DNA of 64,000 bases, taken from Glutamicibacter protophormiae (GTDB lineage Bacteria > Actinomycetota > Actinomycetes > Actinomycetales > Micrococcaceae). Below are positions 1 through 7,832 of the stretch, piece after piece. The notes under the pieces are model-generated. The model saw nothing but the letters and a program-made list of their open reading frames with translations. It made no database searches and had not been told where the DNA came from. The stretch lies in the NCBI RefSeq assembly GCF_014647495.1, contig NZ_BMPH01000009.1, positions 62,001 to 126,000 on the forward strand, in the 5' to 3' direction. The position numbers and the translations under genes are program-made. Each line of letters starts with the position of its first letter. Within the stretch, counting starts at the first letter, position 1.

Positions 1-363
1 AACGTGGTCAACGCGTCGTTCAAGCCGGAGTTCCTGAATCGCTTGGACGAGGTCATCATGTTCGACCCGCTGAGCATCGACGAGCTGGGCAATATCGTCA
101 AGCTGCAGATCGACCAGCTCTCCGAACGACTGTCCGAACGCCGTCTGACCCTCGAAGTGGATCCGGCCGCCAGCGAATGGCTCGCCCTGACCGGGTACGA
201 CCCGGCCTTCGGCGCCCGCCCGCTGCGCCGCCTGGTGCAGCGCGAGATCGGCGACCGGCTGGCCAAGGAGATCCTAGCCGGCGAGGTCCAGGACGGGGAT
301 ACCGTCTCGGTCACGCTGGATGCGGGCAACGACCGGCTGGCTGTGGGACGCGCCAACGGCTAA
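1..363 (+). CDS. clpB: ATP-dependent chaperone ClpB, C-terminal end (partial)
   Basis: The window opens inside this gene; only the last 120 codons are present. They cover the end of the second AAA+ module (D2) and its small C-terminal domain. FKPEFLNRLDE near the start carries the arginine-finger region, and GARPLRRLVQ near residue 80 of the fragment is the sensor-2 GAR motif of Clp/Hsp100 proteins. In the family, ClpB is a cytoplasmic hexameric disaggregase that works with DnaK. The absence of a ClpP-docking loop cannot be tested on this fragment. ClpB rather than ClpC is preferred because of the RRLTLEV and GDRLAKEILAGEV wording. A strong hairpin follows the stop codon, so this is the last gene of its transcript. 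Confidence 0.9.
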   Translation, partial: NVVNASFKPEFLNRLDEVIMFDPLSIDELGNIVKLQIDQLSERLSERRLTLEVDPAASEWLALTGYDPAFGARPLRRLVQREIGDRLAKEILAGEVQDGDTVSVTLDAGNDRLAVGRANG

Positions 364-384
364 CCTCCACGGGCCGTGAGCAAA

Positions 385-428
385 AGGAATGCGGTGTGAA
401 GACTTTCAGGTCCTCACACCGCATTCCT
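385..428 (+). terminator. Hairpin terminator after clpB
   Basis: A perfect 15-bp inverted repeat (385-399 with 414-428) with a 14-nt loop lies 22 bp after the clpB stop. There is no clear T-run, as is common in high-GC actinobacteria. It could also serve the convergent gene ending at 466. Confidence 0.7.
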
Positions 429-465
429 GCTACCCGGGGCCGGCGCAGCAGCGCCGGCGCCTGTC

Positions 466-1095
466 TCAGGCGTTGTCTTTCGATGGGCTCGGGGTTGGGC
501 TTCCTGCATCATCCGAGGCCGGAAGCAGGGAACTGCGCACGTTGCCGTCGGTCAAGCTCAGGAAGCAGGACACCACCCGGTCGCCCTTGTCCCAGGTAGC
601 CTTCGACGGACGGGAGAAATGATAGGTCCAGGTCGAGTCGATCCCCGCGCTCGGGTCCAGCGACACCGACTTGCACAGGTCTTCGGACTGGGTCAGCAGC
701 TGGTCCGCTCCGGGATATGGGGCCTCGGGAGCGCCTTCAAGTTCGAAGCTGCCGATCAGCTGTGCGTTGTGGGAGGAATCGCAGGTGACTACGGTCTGCG
801 GATCCAGCGGCGTGGTGAAGCCGCGCAGGCAGTCTCCGAGCAACAGCTGCTCCGGCGGCATGTTCTCGGCGATGACCCCGTCTAATCCGGGGGCCTCATT
901 GCGCTGCACGTTGTTCGCCTGTGGCGAAGGCGGCGGATCAATGATTCTGAGCACAACGAAAACCACGGCGGCCGCCAAGGCGATGACCGCGGCGGCCAGC
1001 AGGAACCACTGCCCGATCTGACGCTTGGGTTTCTCCGGTTCCGGGCGCAACGGAGGCAGTGCGGCCTGCGGCTCCGGGAGGTTCTTATCCACCAC
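466..1095 (-). CDS. Membrane-anchored septum-formation-domain-like protein
   Basis: A 209-residue protein with a short charged, Pro-rich N-terminus, one hydrophobic segment (about residues 29-50), and an extracytoplasmic part. That part has four Cys: GDCLRGF, VVTCDSSHN, EDLCKSV and VSCFLSL. The pattern of a GDC motif, a C-x-SSH-A-Q motif and later Cys residues is that of the actinobacterial Septum_form domain (assignment from pattern memory). Two disulfides outside the membrane are likely. The tail is Ser/Pro-rich. The GTG start at 1095 is preceded by a good AAGGAG site. No catalytic motif is visible. It is convergent with clpB and divergent from the DUF3073 gene. A role in division is inferred from the domain name only. 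Confidence 0.6.
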   Translation of the reverse strand: MVDKNLPEPQAALPPLRPEPEKPKRQIGQWFLLAAAVIALAAAVVFVVLRIIDPPPSPQANNVQRNEAPGLDGVIAENMPPEQLLLGDCLRGFTTPLDPQTVVTCDSSHNAQLIGSFELEGAPEAPYPGADQLLTQSEDLCKSVSLDPSAGIDSTWTYHFSRPSKATWDKGDRVVSCFLSLTDGNVRSSLLPASDDAGSPTPSPSKDNA

Positions 1096-1316
1096 CTGAT
1101 GGGCTCCTTCGTCAGCGGATCGGGCGAGAACGGCAACTACTCATAAAATAGTCGTTGGACTAATCGCCAGTCTAGCGGGTCTGGCCGGTGTTGCGTTCAG
1201 CGCTCGCCGTGGAATCGTGTTAACCTTTAATTACGAAAGAACTGATCACATATTCGGGGGCCTCCATCTATTAGGTGGACCACCTCCCGACTCTACTGAA
1301 AAGAGGGGGTCACGCC

Positions 1317-1535
1317 ATGGGGCGCGGCCGTCAAAAGGCTAAAGCACAGCGTCAAGCGCGAGACATTAAGTACTACTCGCCCTCGACGGACCTTTCGGCA
1401 CTCCAACGCGAGTTGGGTGTGCCCTCCGATCCTCATGCTCGGGACACTGAGCGTAATGATTCATCGTATGACGACGATTATTCGGATTACGACGAGTTGA
1501 CTAAGAAGTATTCGGGAGAAGACGAAGACGACTAA
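1317..1535 (+). CDS. DUF3073 small protein
   Basis: A 72-residue protein with a basic start (MGRGRQKAKAQRQAR) and a very acidic, Tyr/Asp-rich end (SSYDDDYSDYDELTKKY). This two-faced composition is typical of the DUF3073 family found across Actinobacteria; its function is unknown. The ATG at 1317 is chosen because the RNA just before it has a GAGGGGG ribosome site, and the family begins MGRGRQKAK. An upstream in-frame start at 1275 would add unrelated residues. The gene is monocistronic, with a hairpin downstream. Confidence 0.85.
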   Translation: MGRGRQKAKAQRQARDIKYYSPSTDLSALQRELGVPSDPHARDTERNDSSYDDDYSDYDELTKKYSGEDEDD

Positions 1536-1624
1536 GGTCGTCGACGTTTACCGGGATTCTTTTTGCTCGGGGTGCCACACCTGTGCAGTAAGTGGTACAG
1601 CTCTTTAATACATTTTTACGATAA

Positions 1625-1670
1625 GCCGCAGCGAATAAGCTAAATTAGCTTTGAGGTCGCTGCGGCCTTT
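1625..1670 (+). terminator. Nested hairpin terminator after DUF3073
   Basis: A 10-bp stem (1625-1634 with 1657-1666) encloses a second AT-rich inverted repeat (AAGCTA/TAGCTT) and is followed by CTTTGT. It lies between the DUF3073 and sirtuin genes. Confidence 0.6.
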
Positions 1671-1699
1671 GTCGTACCCGGAACCTTGAAAGGTCGATT

Positions 1700-2620
1700 A
1701 TGAGCACGCCCGAGGAACTTTCGATCCAGATGGCGCACCACTCGGCGATCCGATCCATGCAGCGCATCGTGGAGCAACAGGCCGAGGCGTCTGCGGAGGG
1801 CGAAGCCCGGGACGGGGTGCAGTCGATGCTGGATCAGGGCAAGGTCCTGGTCGTCACCGGGGCCGGCGTTTCCACGGATTCGGGCATCCCCGACTACCGG
1901 GGCCCCAACGGCTCGCTGCAACGCCACCGCCCGATGACCTTCCAGGAGTTCCGCTACCGCCCCCAGGCCCGCCAGCGCTACTGGGCGCGAGGCTATGTGG
2001 GCTGGCGGCACATGGGAAATGCCGAACCCAATAACATCCACCGGCGCCTGGTCCAGTGGGAACGCGAGGGGCGGATCAACGGGATCATCACCCAGAACGT
2101 CGACGGGCTGCACCAGCAGGCCGGATCCCGGCGCGTGATCCCGGTGCACGGCGACCTGTCGATCGTGCGTTGCCTGGACTGCGGCCATGCCGAAGACCGG
2201 CGGCACTTCGACGCGCGGCTGCAGGCGGCCAACGAAGGGTATCTGGAATCGGTGGAAATCGATCCCGAGGCGGTCAACCCGGACGGGGACGTGGAGCTGC
2301 CGCAGTACCTGGTGGAACAGTTCAACATGGTCGCCTGCGAAAACTGCGGGTCGCTGGTGCTCAAACCCGATGTCGTGTACTTCGGCGAGAGCGTCCCGCC
2401 CGCCCGCAAGGAGGCCATGGCGCAGCTGCAGGCCGAGTCCACCTCGTTGCTGGTGCTCGGCTCCTCGCTGGCGGTGATGAGCGGCTACCGCATCCTGCTT
2501 GATTTCGTGAAGCTGGAGCTGCCTGTCGCATTGATCACCAACGGGCACGTCCGTGGCGAGCAGAAGGCCACTTGGCGCTGGCGGGTGCCGTTGGAACGCG
2601 CGATGGCGCAGCTGCTCTAG
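1700..2620 (+). CDS. Sir2-family NAD-dependent protein deacylase
   Basis: A 306-residue sirtuin. Family motifs in order: VVTGAGVSTDSGIPDYRG (NAD pocket, about residues 50-67), TQNVDGLHQ (about 131), VHG with the catalytic His, a zinc ribbon made of CLDCG and CENCG, and KPDVVYFGE. The family removes acetyl or acyl groups from protein lysines using NAD+, giving nicotinamide and O-acyl-ADP-ribose, in the cytoplasm. The N-terminal 45 residues before the Rossmann motif are longer than in CobB-type enzymes. The ATG is preceded by a GAAAGG site. The same window carries acs, the best-known bacterial sirtuin target, and an AcuC-type deacetylase, but these are far apart and not co-transcribed. Confidence 0.93.
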   Translation: MSTPEELSIQMAHHSAIRSMQRIVEQQAEASAEGEARDGVQSMLDQGKVLVVTGAGVSTDSGIPDYRGPNGSLQRHRPMTFQEFRYRPQARQRYWARGYVGWRHMGNAEPNNIHRRLVQWEREGRINGIITQNVDGLHQQAGSRRVIPVHGDLSIVRCLDCGHAEDRRHFDARLQAANEGYLESVEIDPEAVNPDGDVELPQYLVEQFNMVACENCGSLVLKPDVVYFGESVPPARKEAMAQLQAESTSLLVLGSSLAVMSGYRILLDFVKLELPVALITNGHVRGEQKATWRWRVPLERAMAQLL

Positions 2621-3050
2621 CCGACGGCTGCATCAGAGTGCGCGCCAAGGCCCACGCTGCTGCGGCTGTACGCGAGCCCACATCGAGCGTGGCGAAGATA
2701 TTGCTCAAGTGCCGTGGCACGGTTTTCACGCTCAGGCCGCGGGTGCTGCTGGAGTTCGTGTCCTGCTTCTGAGCCGTGAATCTGCGGTCCGTCAGGGCGG
2801 CTCACGGGGTGTTGACGCATTGTGCTCCGCTGCGCGGCGTTCGCCCCGCGTCGGGCAGATCAGCTCTTTGCCTGGGCCGGGCGGGTGCGGAAATCCCCAG
2901 GCCCGTCAGGGGCTTCGGCTCGGTACCTGACCTGTGCACCTGCGAAGGCCTGAAGGACGAGACGGTCGTTCCGGACGCGCCTTCGGGATCCCGCCGCTCA
3001 CAACTGGCGGAGCCGCCGGTGAGATCCGCGGCCGGCGGCCCTGCGCCGGG
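2621..3050. other. 430-bp gap with no recognised gene
   Basis: Open frames in this gap have no family-like features and no convincing ribosome sites. I see no tRNA cloverleaf. GC content is as high as in genes, so a decayed coding region is possible, but I cannot identify one. Confidence 0.5.
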
Positions 3051-3098
3051 AACGCAAAACCCCCGGGACACCAGCCTGTCGGCCGGCATCCCGGGGGT
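3051..3098 (-). terminator. Terminator of the purF-purM unit
   Basis: A perfect 10-bp stem (3059-3068 with 3089-3098) is followed on the minus strand by GTTTTGCG, a short T-run, 13 bp after the purM stop. Confidence 0.8.
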
Positions 3099-3111
3099 GA
3101 GCTTTGGAAGA

Positions 3112-4254
3112 CTACTTGGCGTAGCTGCCGGTCAGCAGCACCGCGCCGCCGTCCACGCCCTTGGCGCCCTGGACGAAGTCCAGACCCGCGGCGGAAGCGG
3201 ATGGATCGAGCACATCGACCTCGCCCATGACCCAGGCGCCCATGCCTGCGGCGTTGAGCAGTTCCACCGCGCGGTCGGCCACGGCCGGATCCACGACGGC
3301 GACCATGCCCACACCCAGGTTCAAGGTGCGCTCCAGGTCGGCCTGCGGCACGTTGCCCAGCTGCGCGATGGTGGAGAAGACCGCCGGCAGCGACCAGGTC
3401 GAGCGGTTCACGCGGGCCATCAGGCCCTGCGGCAGCACGCGGGCCAGGTTGGCCGCCAGGCCGCCGCCGGTGACGTGGCTGAAGCCGTGCACTCCGAAGT
3501 TCTCCCCGTCGTTCAGGGCGTCGACCAGATCCAGGCAGGCGCTGGTGTAGATGCGGGTCGGAACCAGCAGCTCCTCGCCCAGGGTGCGGCCGAACTCGGC
3601 GACCTCGCGGTCAAGCTCCCACTTGGCGTGGGCGATGACGCGGCGCACCAGCGAGTAGCCGTTGGAGTGGATGCCGGAGGAAGTCATGCCGATGACCACG
3701 TCGCCGGCCTTCACGCGCCCCGGGCCCAGCAGCTGGTCGGCCTCGATGACGCCGGTGGCGGCGCCGGCCACGTCGTACTCGTCCTCGGCCAGCAGTCCCG
3801 GGTGCTCGGCGGTTTCGCCGCCCACCAGCGCGGTGCCGGCCAGCTTGCAGCCCTCGGCGATGCCGCGCACGATGTCAGCGATGCGCTCCGGGACGACCTT
3901 GCCGGTGGCGATGTAGTCGGTCATGAACAGCGGCTTTGCGCCGACCACCACGATGTCGTCGACGACCATGCCGACCAGGTCCTGGCCGATGGTGTCGTGG
4001 ATGTCCAGCTTCTGGGCGATGGCGACCTTGGTGCCCACGCCGTCGGTGGAGGTGGCCAGGTAGGGCTTCTTGTAGCCGGTGAGGAAGGAGACATCGAAGA
4101 GTCCTGCGAAGCCGCCGACGCCGCCGACAACGCCGGGGGTGTGGGTCGCCTTGATCGCGCCCTTCATCAGCTCGACCGCGCGGTCGCCGGCTTCGACGTC
4201 TACACCTGCACCGGCATAGGTGATGGACGTGGGCTGATCTTGCGTGCCGCTCAT
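3112..4254 (-). CDS. purM: Phosphoribosylformylglycinamidine cyclo-ligase
   Basis: A 380-residue AIR synthetase, the fifth step of de novo IMP synthesis: ATP-dependent ring closure of FGAM to aminoimidazole ribotide. It begins ITYAGAGVDVEAGDRAVELMK, has the STDGVGTK loop at residues 69-76, VGGETAEHPG in the middle, and TGGGLAANLARVLP, all hallmarks of the PurM fold. The ATG at 4254 was chosen because the family starts a few residues before the SYxxAGVD motif; the open frame runs on upstream by chance. It lies 89 bp after purF on the same strand, so the two are probably co-transcribed. Confidence 0.95.
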   Translation of the reverse strand: MSGTQDQPTSITYAGAGVDVEAGDRAVELMKGAIKATHTPGVVGGVGGFAGLFDVSFLTGYKKPYLATSTDGVGTKVAIAQKLDIHDTIGQDLVGMVVDDIVVVGAKPLFMTDYIATGKVVPERIADIVRGIAEGCKLAGTALVGGETAEHPGLLAEDEYDVAGAATGVIEADQLLGPGRVKAGDVVIGMTSSGIHSNGYSLVRRVIAHAKWELDREVAEFGRTLGEELLVPTRIYTSACLDLVDALNDGENFGVHGFSHVTGGGLAANLARVLPQGLMARVNRSTWSLPAVFSTIAQLGNVPQADLERTLNLGVGMVAVVDPAVADRAVELLNAAGMGAWVMGEVDVLDPSASAAGLDFVQGAKGVDGGAVLLTGSYAK

Positions 4255-4343
4255 GGCAGAGGGTTCCTTTTCTGTCGTGGACACCGTAGCTGTGCTCCGG
4301 TGCGCTTGCAACGAGGTGGGTTGCGGGGGTACTCGGGCGTGGG

Positions 4344-5867
4344 CTAGAGGGTTGCTTCGAGCTCGGAGTCCGGGCCCGGTTCGCAGCCGGCCTGGTTGGC
4401 CGCTTCCAGCAGGTTCTTGCCGCGGCGCTCGGTCGAGGGCAGCTCGATCGGATAGTCGCCGGTGAAGCAGGCGGTGCACAGGCGCTCGCGCGGCTGGCGG
4501 GTGGCCTCGATCATGCCGTCTTCGGAGATGTAGGCCAGCGAGTCCGCGCCGATCGACTTGCCGATTTCCTCCACGGCGGCGCCGTTGGCGATCAGCTCCG
4601 CGCGGGTGGCGAAGTCGATGCCGTAGAAGCAGGGCCACTTCACCGGAGGGGAGGAGATCTTCACGTGCACCTCGGCGGCGCCGGCTTCGCGCAGCATGCG
4701 CACCACGGCGCGCTGGGTGTTGCCGCGGACGATCGAGTCGTCGACCACGACCACGCGCTTGCCGCGCAGCACGGTCTCCAGGGCGTTGAGCTTGAGCTTG
4801 ATGCCCAGCTGGCGCAGGGTCTGCGAGGGCTGGATGAAGGTGCGGCCCACATAGGCGTTCTTCACGAAGCCGTGGGTGAACGGGATGCCGGATTCCTCGG
4901 CGTAGCCGATGGCCGCCGGGGTGCCGGATTCCGGCACCGGGATCACGATGTCCGCGTCGGCGGAGTTCTCGCGGGCCAGCTGGCGGCCCATTTCCACGCG
5001 GGATTCGTACACCGAACGGCCGGCGATGGTGGCGTCCGGGCGGGCCAGATAGACGTATTCGAAGACGCAGCCCTTGGGGGTCGCCTCCGCGAAGCGGGTG
5101 GAGCGCACGCCGTTCGCGTCGATGGCGATCAGCTCGCCCGGCTCGATCTCGCGGATGAAGGAGGCGCCGACGGTGGCCAGCGCAGGCTGCTCGGAGGCGA
5201 CAACCCAGCCGCGGTCCAGGCGGCCGAGCACCAGCGGGCGGATGCCGTGCGGATCGCGGGCGGCGTAGAGGGTGTCCTCGTCCATGAAGACGAAGCAGAA
5301 GGCGCCTTCGATCTTCGGCAGCAGCTCCAGCGCGGTGTCCTCGAGGCTCTGGCCTTCGGAACCGGCCAGCAGCGCGGTGACCAGCGCGGTGTCGGTGGTG
5401 TTGCCCTGGGCGAGTTCGCCGCGGACCTTGCCGCCTTCGGCGAGCTGCTTGATGCGGACCATTTCGGCCAGGTCTGCGGAGTTGGTCAGGTTGCCGTTGT
5501 GGGCCAGGGCCACGGTGCCCGTGGTGGTCGGGCCCAGGGTCGGCTGCGCGTTGGCCCAGTGGCTGGAACCGGTGGTGGAGTAACGGCAGTGGCCGATGGC
5601 CAGCTGGCCGGTCATGGAGTTCAGGGTGTTCTCGTCGAAGACCTGGGAAACCAGACCCATGTCCTTGTAGACGTTGATGCGTGCGCCATCGGAGGTTGCA
5701 ATGCCAGCGGATTCCTGGCCTCGGTGCTGCAGTGCATATAGACCGTAATAGGTCAGCTTCGCGACTTCTTCGCCCGGAGCCCAGACACCGAAGACGCCGC
5801 ATTCATCCTGCGGCCCCTTCTCGCCCGGAAGGAGGTCGTGATTTAGAAATCCATCGCCACGCGCCAT
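4344..5867 (-). CDS. purF: Amidophosphoribosyltransferase
   Basis: A 507-residue enzyme for the committed step of purine synthesis: PRPP + glutamine gives 5-phosphoribosylamine. The sequence DECGVFGVW places the nucleophile at Cys23, so a 22-residue propeptide should be removed to expose it, as in Bacillus-type PurF. The N-terminal Ntn glutaminase carries LQHRGQESAG. The phosphoribosyltransferase domain has the PRPP loop VVVVDDSIVRGNT around residue 365. Conserved FeS-type Cys residues may be present (CFTGDYP near the C-terminus, CFYGIDF). A GAGAAT -10-like element sits 6 nt before the ATG. Upstream genes are small and unrelated to purines. Confidence 0.96.
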   Translation of the reverse strand: MARGDGFLNHDLLPGEKGPQDECGVFGVWAPGEEVAKLTYYGLYALQHRGQESAGIATSDGARINVYKDMGLVSQVFDENTLNSMTGQLAIGHCRYSTTGSSHWANAQPTLGPTTTGTVALAHNGNLTNSADLAEMVRIKQLAEGGKVRGELAQGNTTDTALVTALLAGSEGQSLEDTALELLPKIEGAFCFVFMDEDTLYAARDPHGIRPLVLGRLDRGWVVASEQPALATVGASFIREIEPGELIAIDANGVRSTRFAEATPKGCVFEYVYLARPDATIAGRSVYESRVEMGRQLARENSADADIVIPVPESGTPAAIGYAEESGIPFTHGFVKNAYVGRTFIQPSQTLRQLGIKLKLNALETVLRGKRVVVVDDSIVRGNTQRAVVRMLREAGAAEVHVKISSPPVKWPCFYGIDFATRAELIANGAAVEEIGKSIGADSLAYISEDGMIEATRQPRERLCTACFTGDYPIELPSTERRGKNLLEAANQAGCEPGPDSELEATL

Positions 5868-5971
5868 GTAATTATTCTCTCATGTTTCTCAGAGGTCGAC
5901 ACCGACCAAATATGTGGTGGGTGGCGGCCAGGTGCGCGGCCGCCTGCCTTCCTGGGAAGGGGAAGGGCTGC

Positions 5972-6298
5972 CTAGCCTTGTGGTCCGCTGGAGTCGGTGT
6001 CCTCGGCCAGAGGAACCGCCAGATGCTTGCTGGATTTGCGCATGGTCACGCGATCAACGATCACATAGACCACGGCGCCGATACCTACGCCCAAGCCGCC
6101 GCAGAACATGGCAAAGAACCCGGAGGCCGATGCGCGTGAATATTCCTCGGACGGCTCGCCAATCAGGCCGACAATCAGACCCACCAACGCACCTACGACA
6201 AGGAACGTCAAGACAAAAGGCCAGAACTTCGGTGATGCGTGAACCTGGACTTCAATGGGCTGATCAGCAGACGACGGGGTGGCGGGGTGTTGCTCCAT
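5972..6298 (-). CDS. Small two-helix membrane protein, hypothetical
   Basis: A 108-residue protein with two hydrophobic helices: FWPFVLTFLVVGALVGLIVGL and, after a short acidic loop, a GGLGVGIGAVVYVIV segment. The basic residues VTMRKSSK follow helix 2. I recognise no named family. Starting at the ATG at 6298 leaves a 4-bp gap after the upstream gene. A TTG at 6316 would overlap that gene and has no ribosome site. It probably forms an operon with the sterol-carrier-like gene and may be translated by coupling. Confidence 0.6.
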   Translation of the reverse strand: MEQHPATPSSADQPIEVQVHASPKFWPFVLTFLVVGALVGLIVGLIGEPSEEYSRASASGFFAMFCGGLGVGIGAVVYVIVDRVTMRKSSKHLAVPLAEDTDSSGPQG

Positions 6299-6302
6299 AC
6301 CC

Positions 6303-6683
6303 TTAAGGGTACTCAATCAGGGGAAGATGTGCCGACAAGTCTGCCCTAAGTCCCGAGGCATGCAATTGCCCACTTTGCAGGGCTTGTGCCCAGTCGAGCT
6401 TCCCTGTTGCCAGGCGAAGCCAGAGATCGGCTGGCATTTCGACCACATTCGGCGGGGTCCCGCGGGTATGCCGGGGGCCGGGTATGCACTGAGTCACACC
6501 GAAGGGCGGTACGCGTACTTCCACCGAGTTCCCCTCGGCCCGCGAGGCGAGCTCTTCAAGGGTGAAGCGCACCGCCATGGCGAGCACCGGGCGGGACGGC
6601 GAGGCTTCGGCCTGCAACGAATTAACCCATTCCCTGAGCGCCGAACGCCCGTCGGCTTCGTTGATGCGCCGCTTGATGGCCAT
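6303..6683 (-). CDS. Sterol-carrier-family (SCP2-like) protein
   Basis: A 126-residue protein resembling the short actinobacterial SCP family: RRINEADGRSALREWV at the N-terminus, a VRVPPFGVTQCI strand region, and DLWLRLATGKLDWAQALQSGQLHASGLRADLS. The final WLRLATG..W..A...G.+.ASG pattern is the SCP2 lipid-binding signature. The ligand is unknown. The ribosome site GAAGGA precedes the ATG. It sits upstream of the small membrane protein and between purF and an asparaginase, a position that does not reveal its role. Confidence 0.75.
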   Translation of the reverse strand: MAIKRRINEADGRSALREWVNSLQAEASPSRPVLAMAVRFTLEELASRAEGNSVEVRVPPFGVTQCIPGPRHTRGTPPNVVEMPADLWLRLATGKLDWAQALQSGQLHASGLRADLSAHLPLIEYP

Positions 6684-6750
6684 GGATCCGGTTCCTTCGC
6701 TCGATGACGGTTTTCCGCCATGTTTGTTCCCGGGCGCGGCGCCACGGCCG

Positions 6751-7734
6751 CTAGCATCCGGGGAAATCCCTACCTGCCAACTCTAATCCAGCAGCCCGGG
6801 CCCCGGGGGCCGGAGGTTCAGGCGTCAAGACATGCCGGAGCCAGCGGTGGTCGAGTTCGCCCAGCGCTCCGACGGAGGCCAACAGGTCCAGTGCCAGCAC
6901 ATCGGTGCCGCGCGGGGAACCGTCGAGCATTTTCAGCGCCACGCTGTATCCGGCAGGGGTTCCCATGGCCAGCACGCCCTCGGCGCCGAGCTTGGCGATG
7001 ATGCCGGTGCGTTCGACCACCAGGGTGTTGGCTGATCCCTCGCCGCGGATGGCCCAGGGATTTTCGCGGATCGAATGCACGACCTGTTGGGCGTGGACGT
7101 CCCGGGACAGCACCAGTTGGCGGAATCCCCGGGCCAGCGACAGCAGCGACATCTGCGGGGCAGGAGCGCCGCAGCCGTCGACGCCCACGAAGCTGATCGG
7201 TCCGCAGAATTCCTCCATGGCCGCCAGCGCCGCACGCTGCACCGGGTGCTCGGGCGAGAGGTACGAGCTGGTTGGGGCGCCCGCAAGGACCGCGGCGTTC
7301 AGGAAGGCCGCATGCTTGCCCGAGCAGTTGAACGCCAGCCTATTGGCATGCTGCCGGTTCAAGATCATGCTGGTCCGGGTGGCGCCATCGCCCGGCCAGG
7401 CGCTGGGGCACTGCAGATCGGCGGCATCCAGCCCCGCGGTTTCCAGCGTTTCCCCGGCGATTCGCTGGTGCCGGAAGGTTCCCAGGTGGCTGGCGCAGGC
7501 CAGGGCCGTGCCCTGGGGAGAAAGCTTCGCCCCGGCGCGCAGCGAGCCGATGGCCTGGAAGGGCTTGAGCGCGGAGCGCGGGAAGATCCGCGCCTGCGGG
7601 TTGCCCAGCTCGGCCACCGCCTGCCCGGAGGGATCCAGCACCACGGCCACGCCGAGATGGCGGGATTCGACCATGCCGTTGCGGGTGATGCGCACCAGTT
7701 CGGCGCAGTCTGAGAACTCGAGGCTGGGATCCAT
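6751..7734 (-). CDS. Asparaginase II family protein
   Basis: A 327-residue protein of the thermolabile asparaginase family (PF06089 type), which is unrelated to EcAII-type enzymes. Features seen: ELVRITRNGMVESRHLG at the start, RSALKPFQAIGSL, CASHLGTFRHQR, NCSGKHAAFL and the VDGCGAPAPQMSLLSLARGF block. The family is linked to L-asparagine hydrolysis in the cytoplasm. The ATG at 7734 is chosen over an upstream in-frame start at 7791 because a TAGACT -10 element lies 7 nt before it, which would place the transcript start at the ATG. It diverges from purD. Confidence 0.8.
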   Translation of the reverse strand: MDPSLEFSDCAELVRITRNGMVESRHLGVAVVLDPSGQAVAELGNPQARIFPRSALKPFQAIGSLRAGAKLSPQGTALACASHLGTFRHQRIAGETLETAGLDAADLQCPSAWPGDGATRTSMILNRQHANRLAFNCSGKHAAFLNAAVLAGAPTSSYLSPEHPVQRAALAAMEEFCGPISFVGVDGCGAPAPQMSLLSLARGFRQLVLSRDVHAQQVVHSIRENPWAIRGEGSANTLVVERTGIIAKLGAEGVLAMGTPAGYSVALKMLDGSPRGTDVLALDLLASVGALGELDHRWLRHVLTPEPPAPGARAAGLELAGRDFPGC

Positions 7735-7741
7735 GCCTGCC

Positions 7742-7747
7742 AGTCTA
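7742..7747 (-). promoter_or_regulatory. Leaderless -10 element for the asparaginase gene
   Basis: TAGACT on the minus strand, 7 nt before the ATG at 7734. That spacing puts transcription start at the first codon. There is no ribosome site between. Confidence 0.6.
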
Positions 7748-7819
7748 GATCCTGTACTGCCCGGCCCGGGCGTATGGCGGGGCCCGGTCACACAAGCCTG
7801 GGGGAGCGGGCATCTCCGG

Positions 7820-7825
7820 TAAACT
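7820..7825 (+). promoter_or_regulatory. Leaderless -10 element for purD
   Basis: TAAACT, 7 nt before the GTG at 7833. No ribosome-binding site is present. The -35 region is poor. Confidence 0.65.
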
Positions 7826-7832
7826 TTGGCAT

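Noticed and set aside
2640-3000. Possible tRNA in the gap after the sirtuin
   Set aside because: No acceptor-stem pairing or TTC-anticodon arrangement could be found.
3112-5802. A single 896-residue frame that spans purM and runs on past purF on the minus strand
   Set aside because: Only the last 380 residues are PurM; the rest is an open frame under purF with Arg/Gly/His-rich composition and no family motifs.
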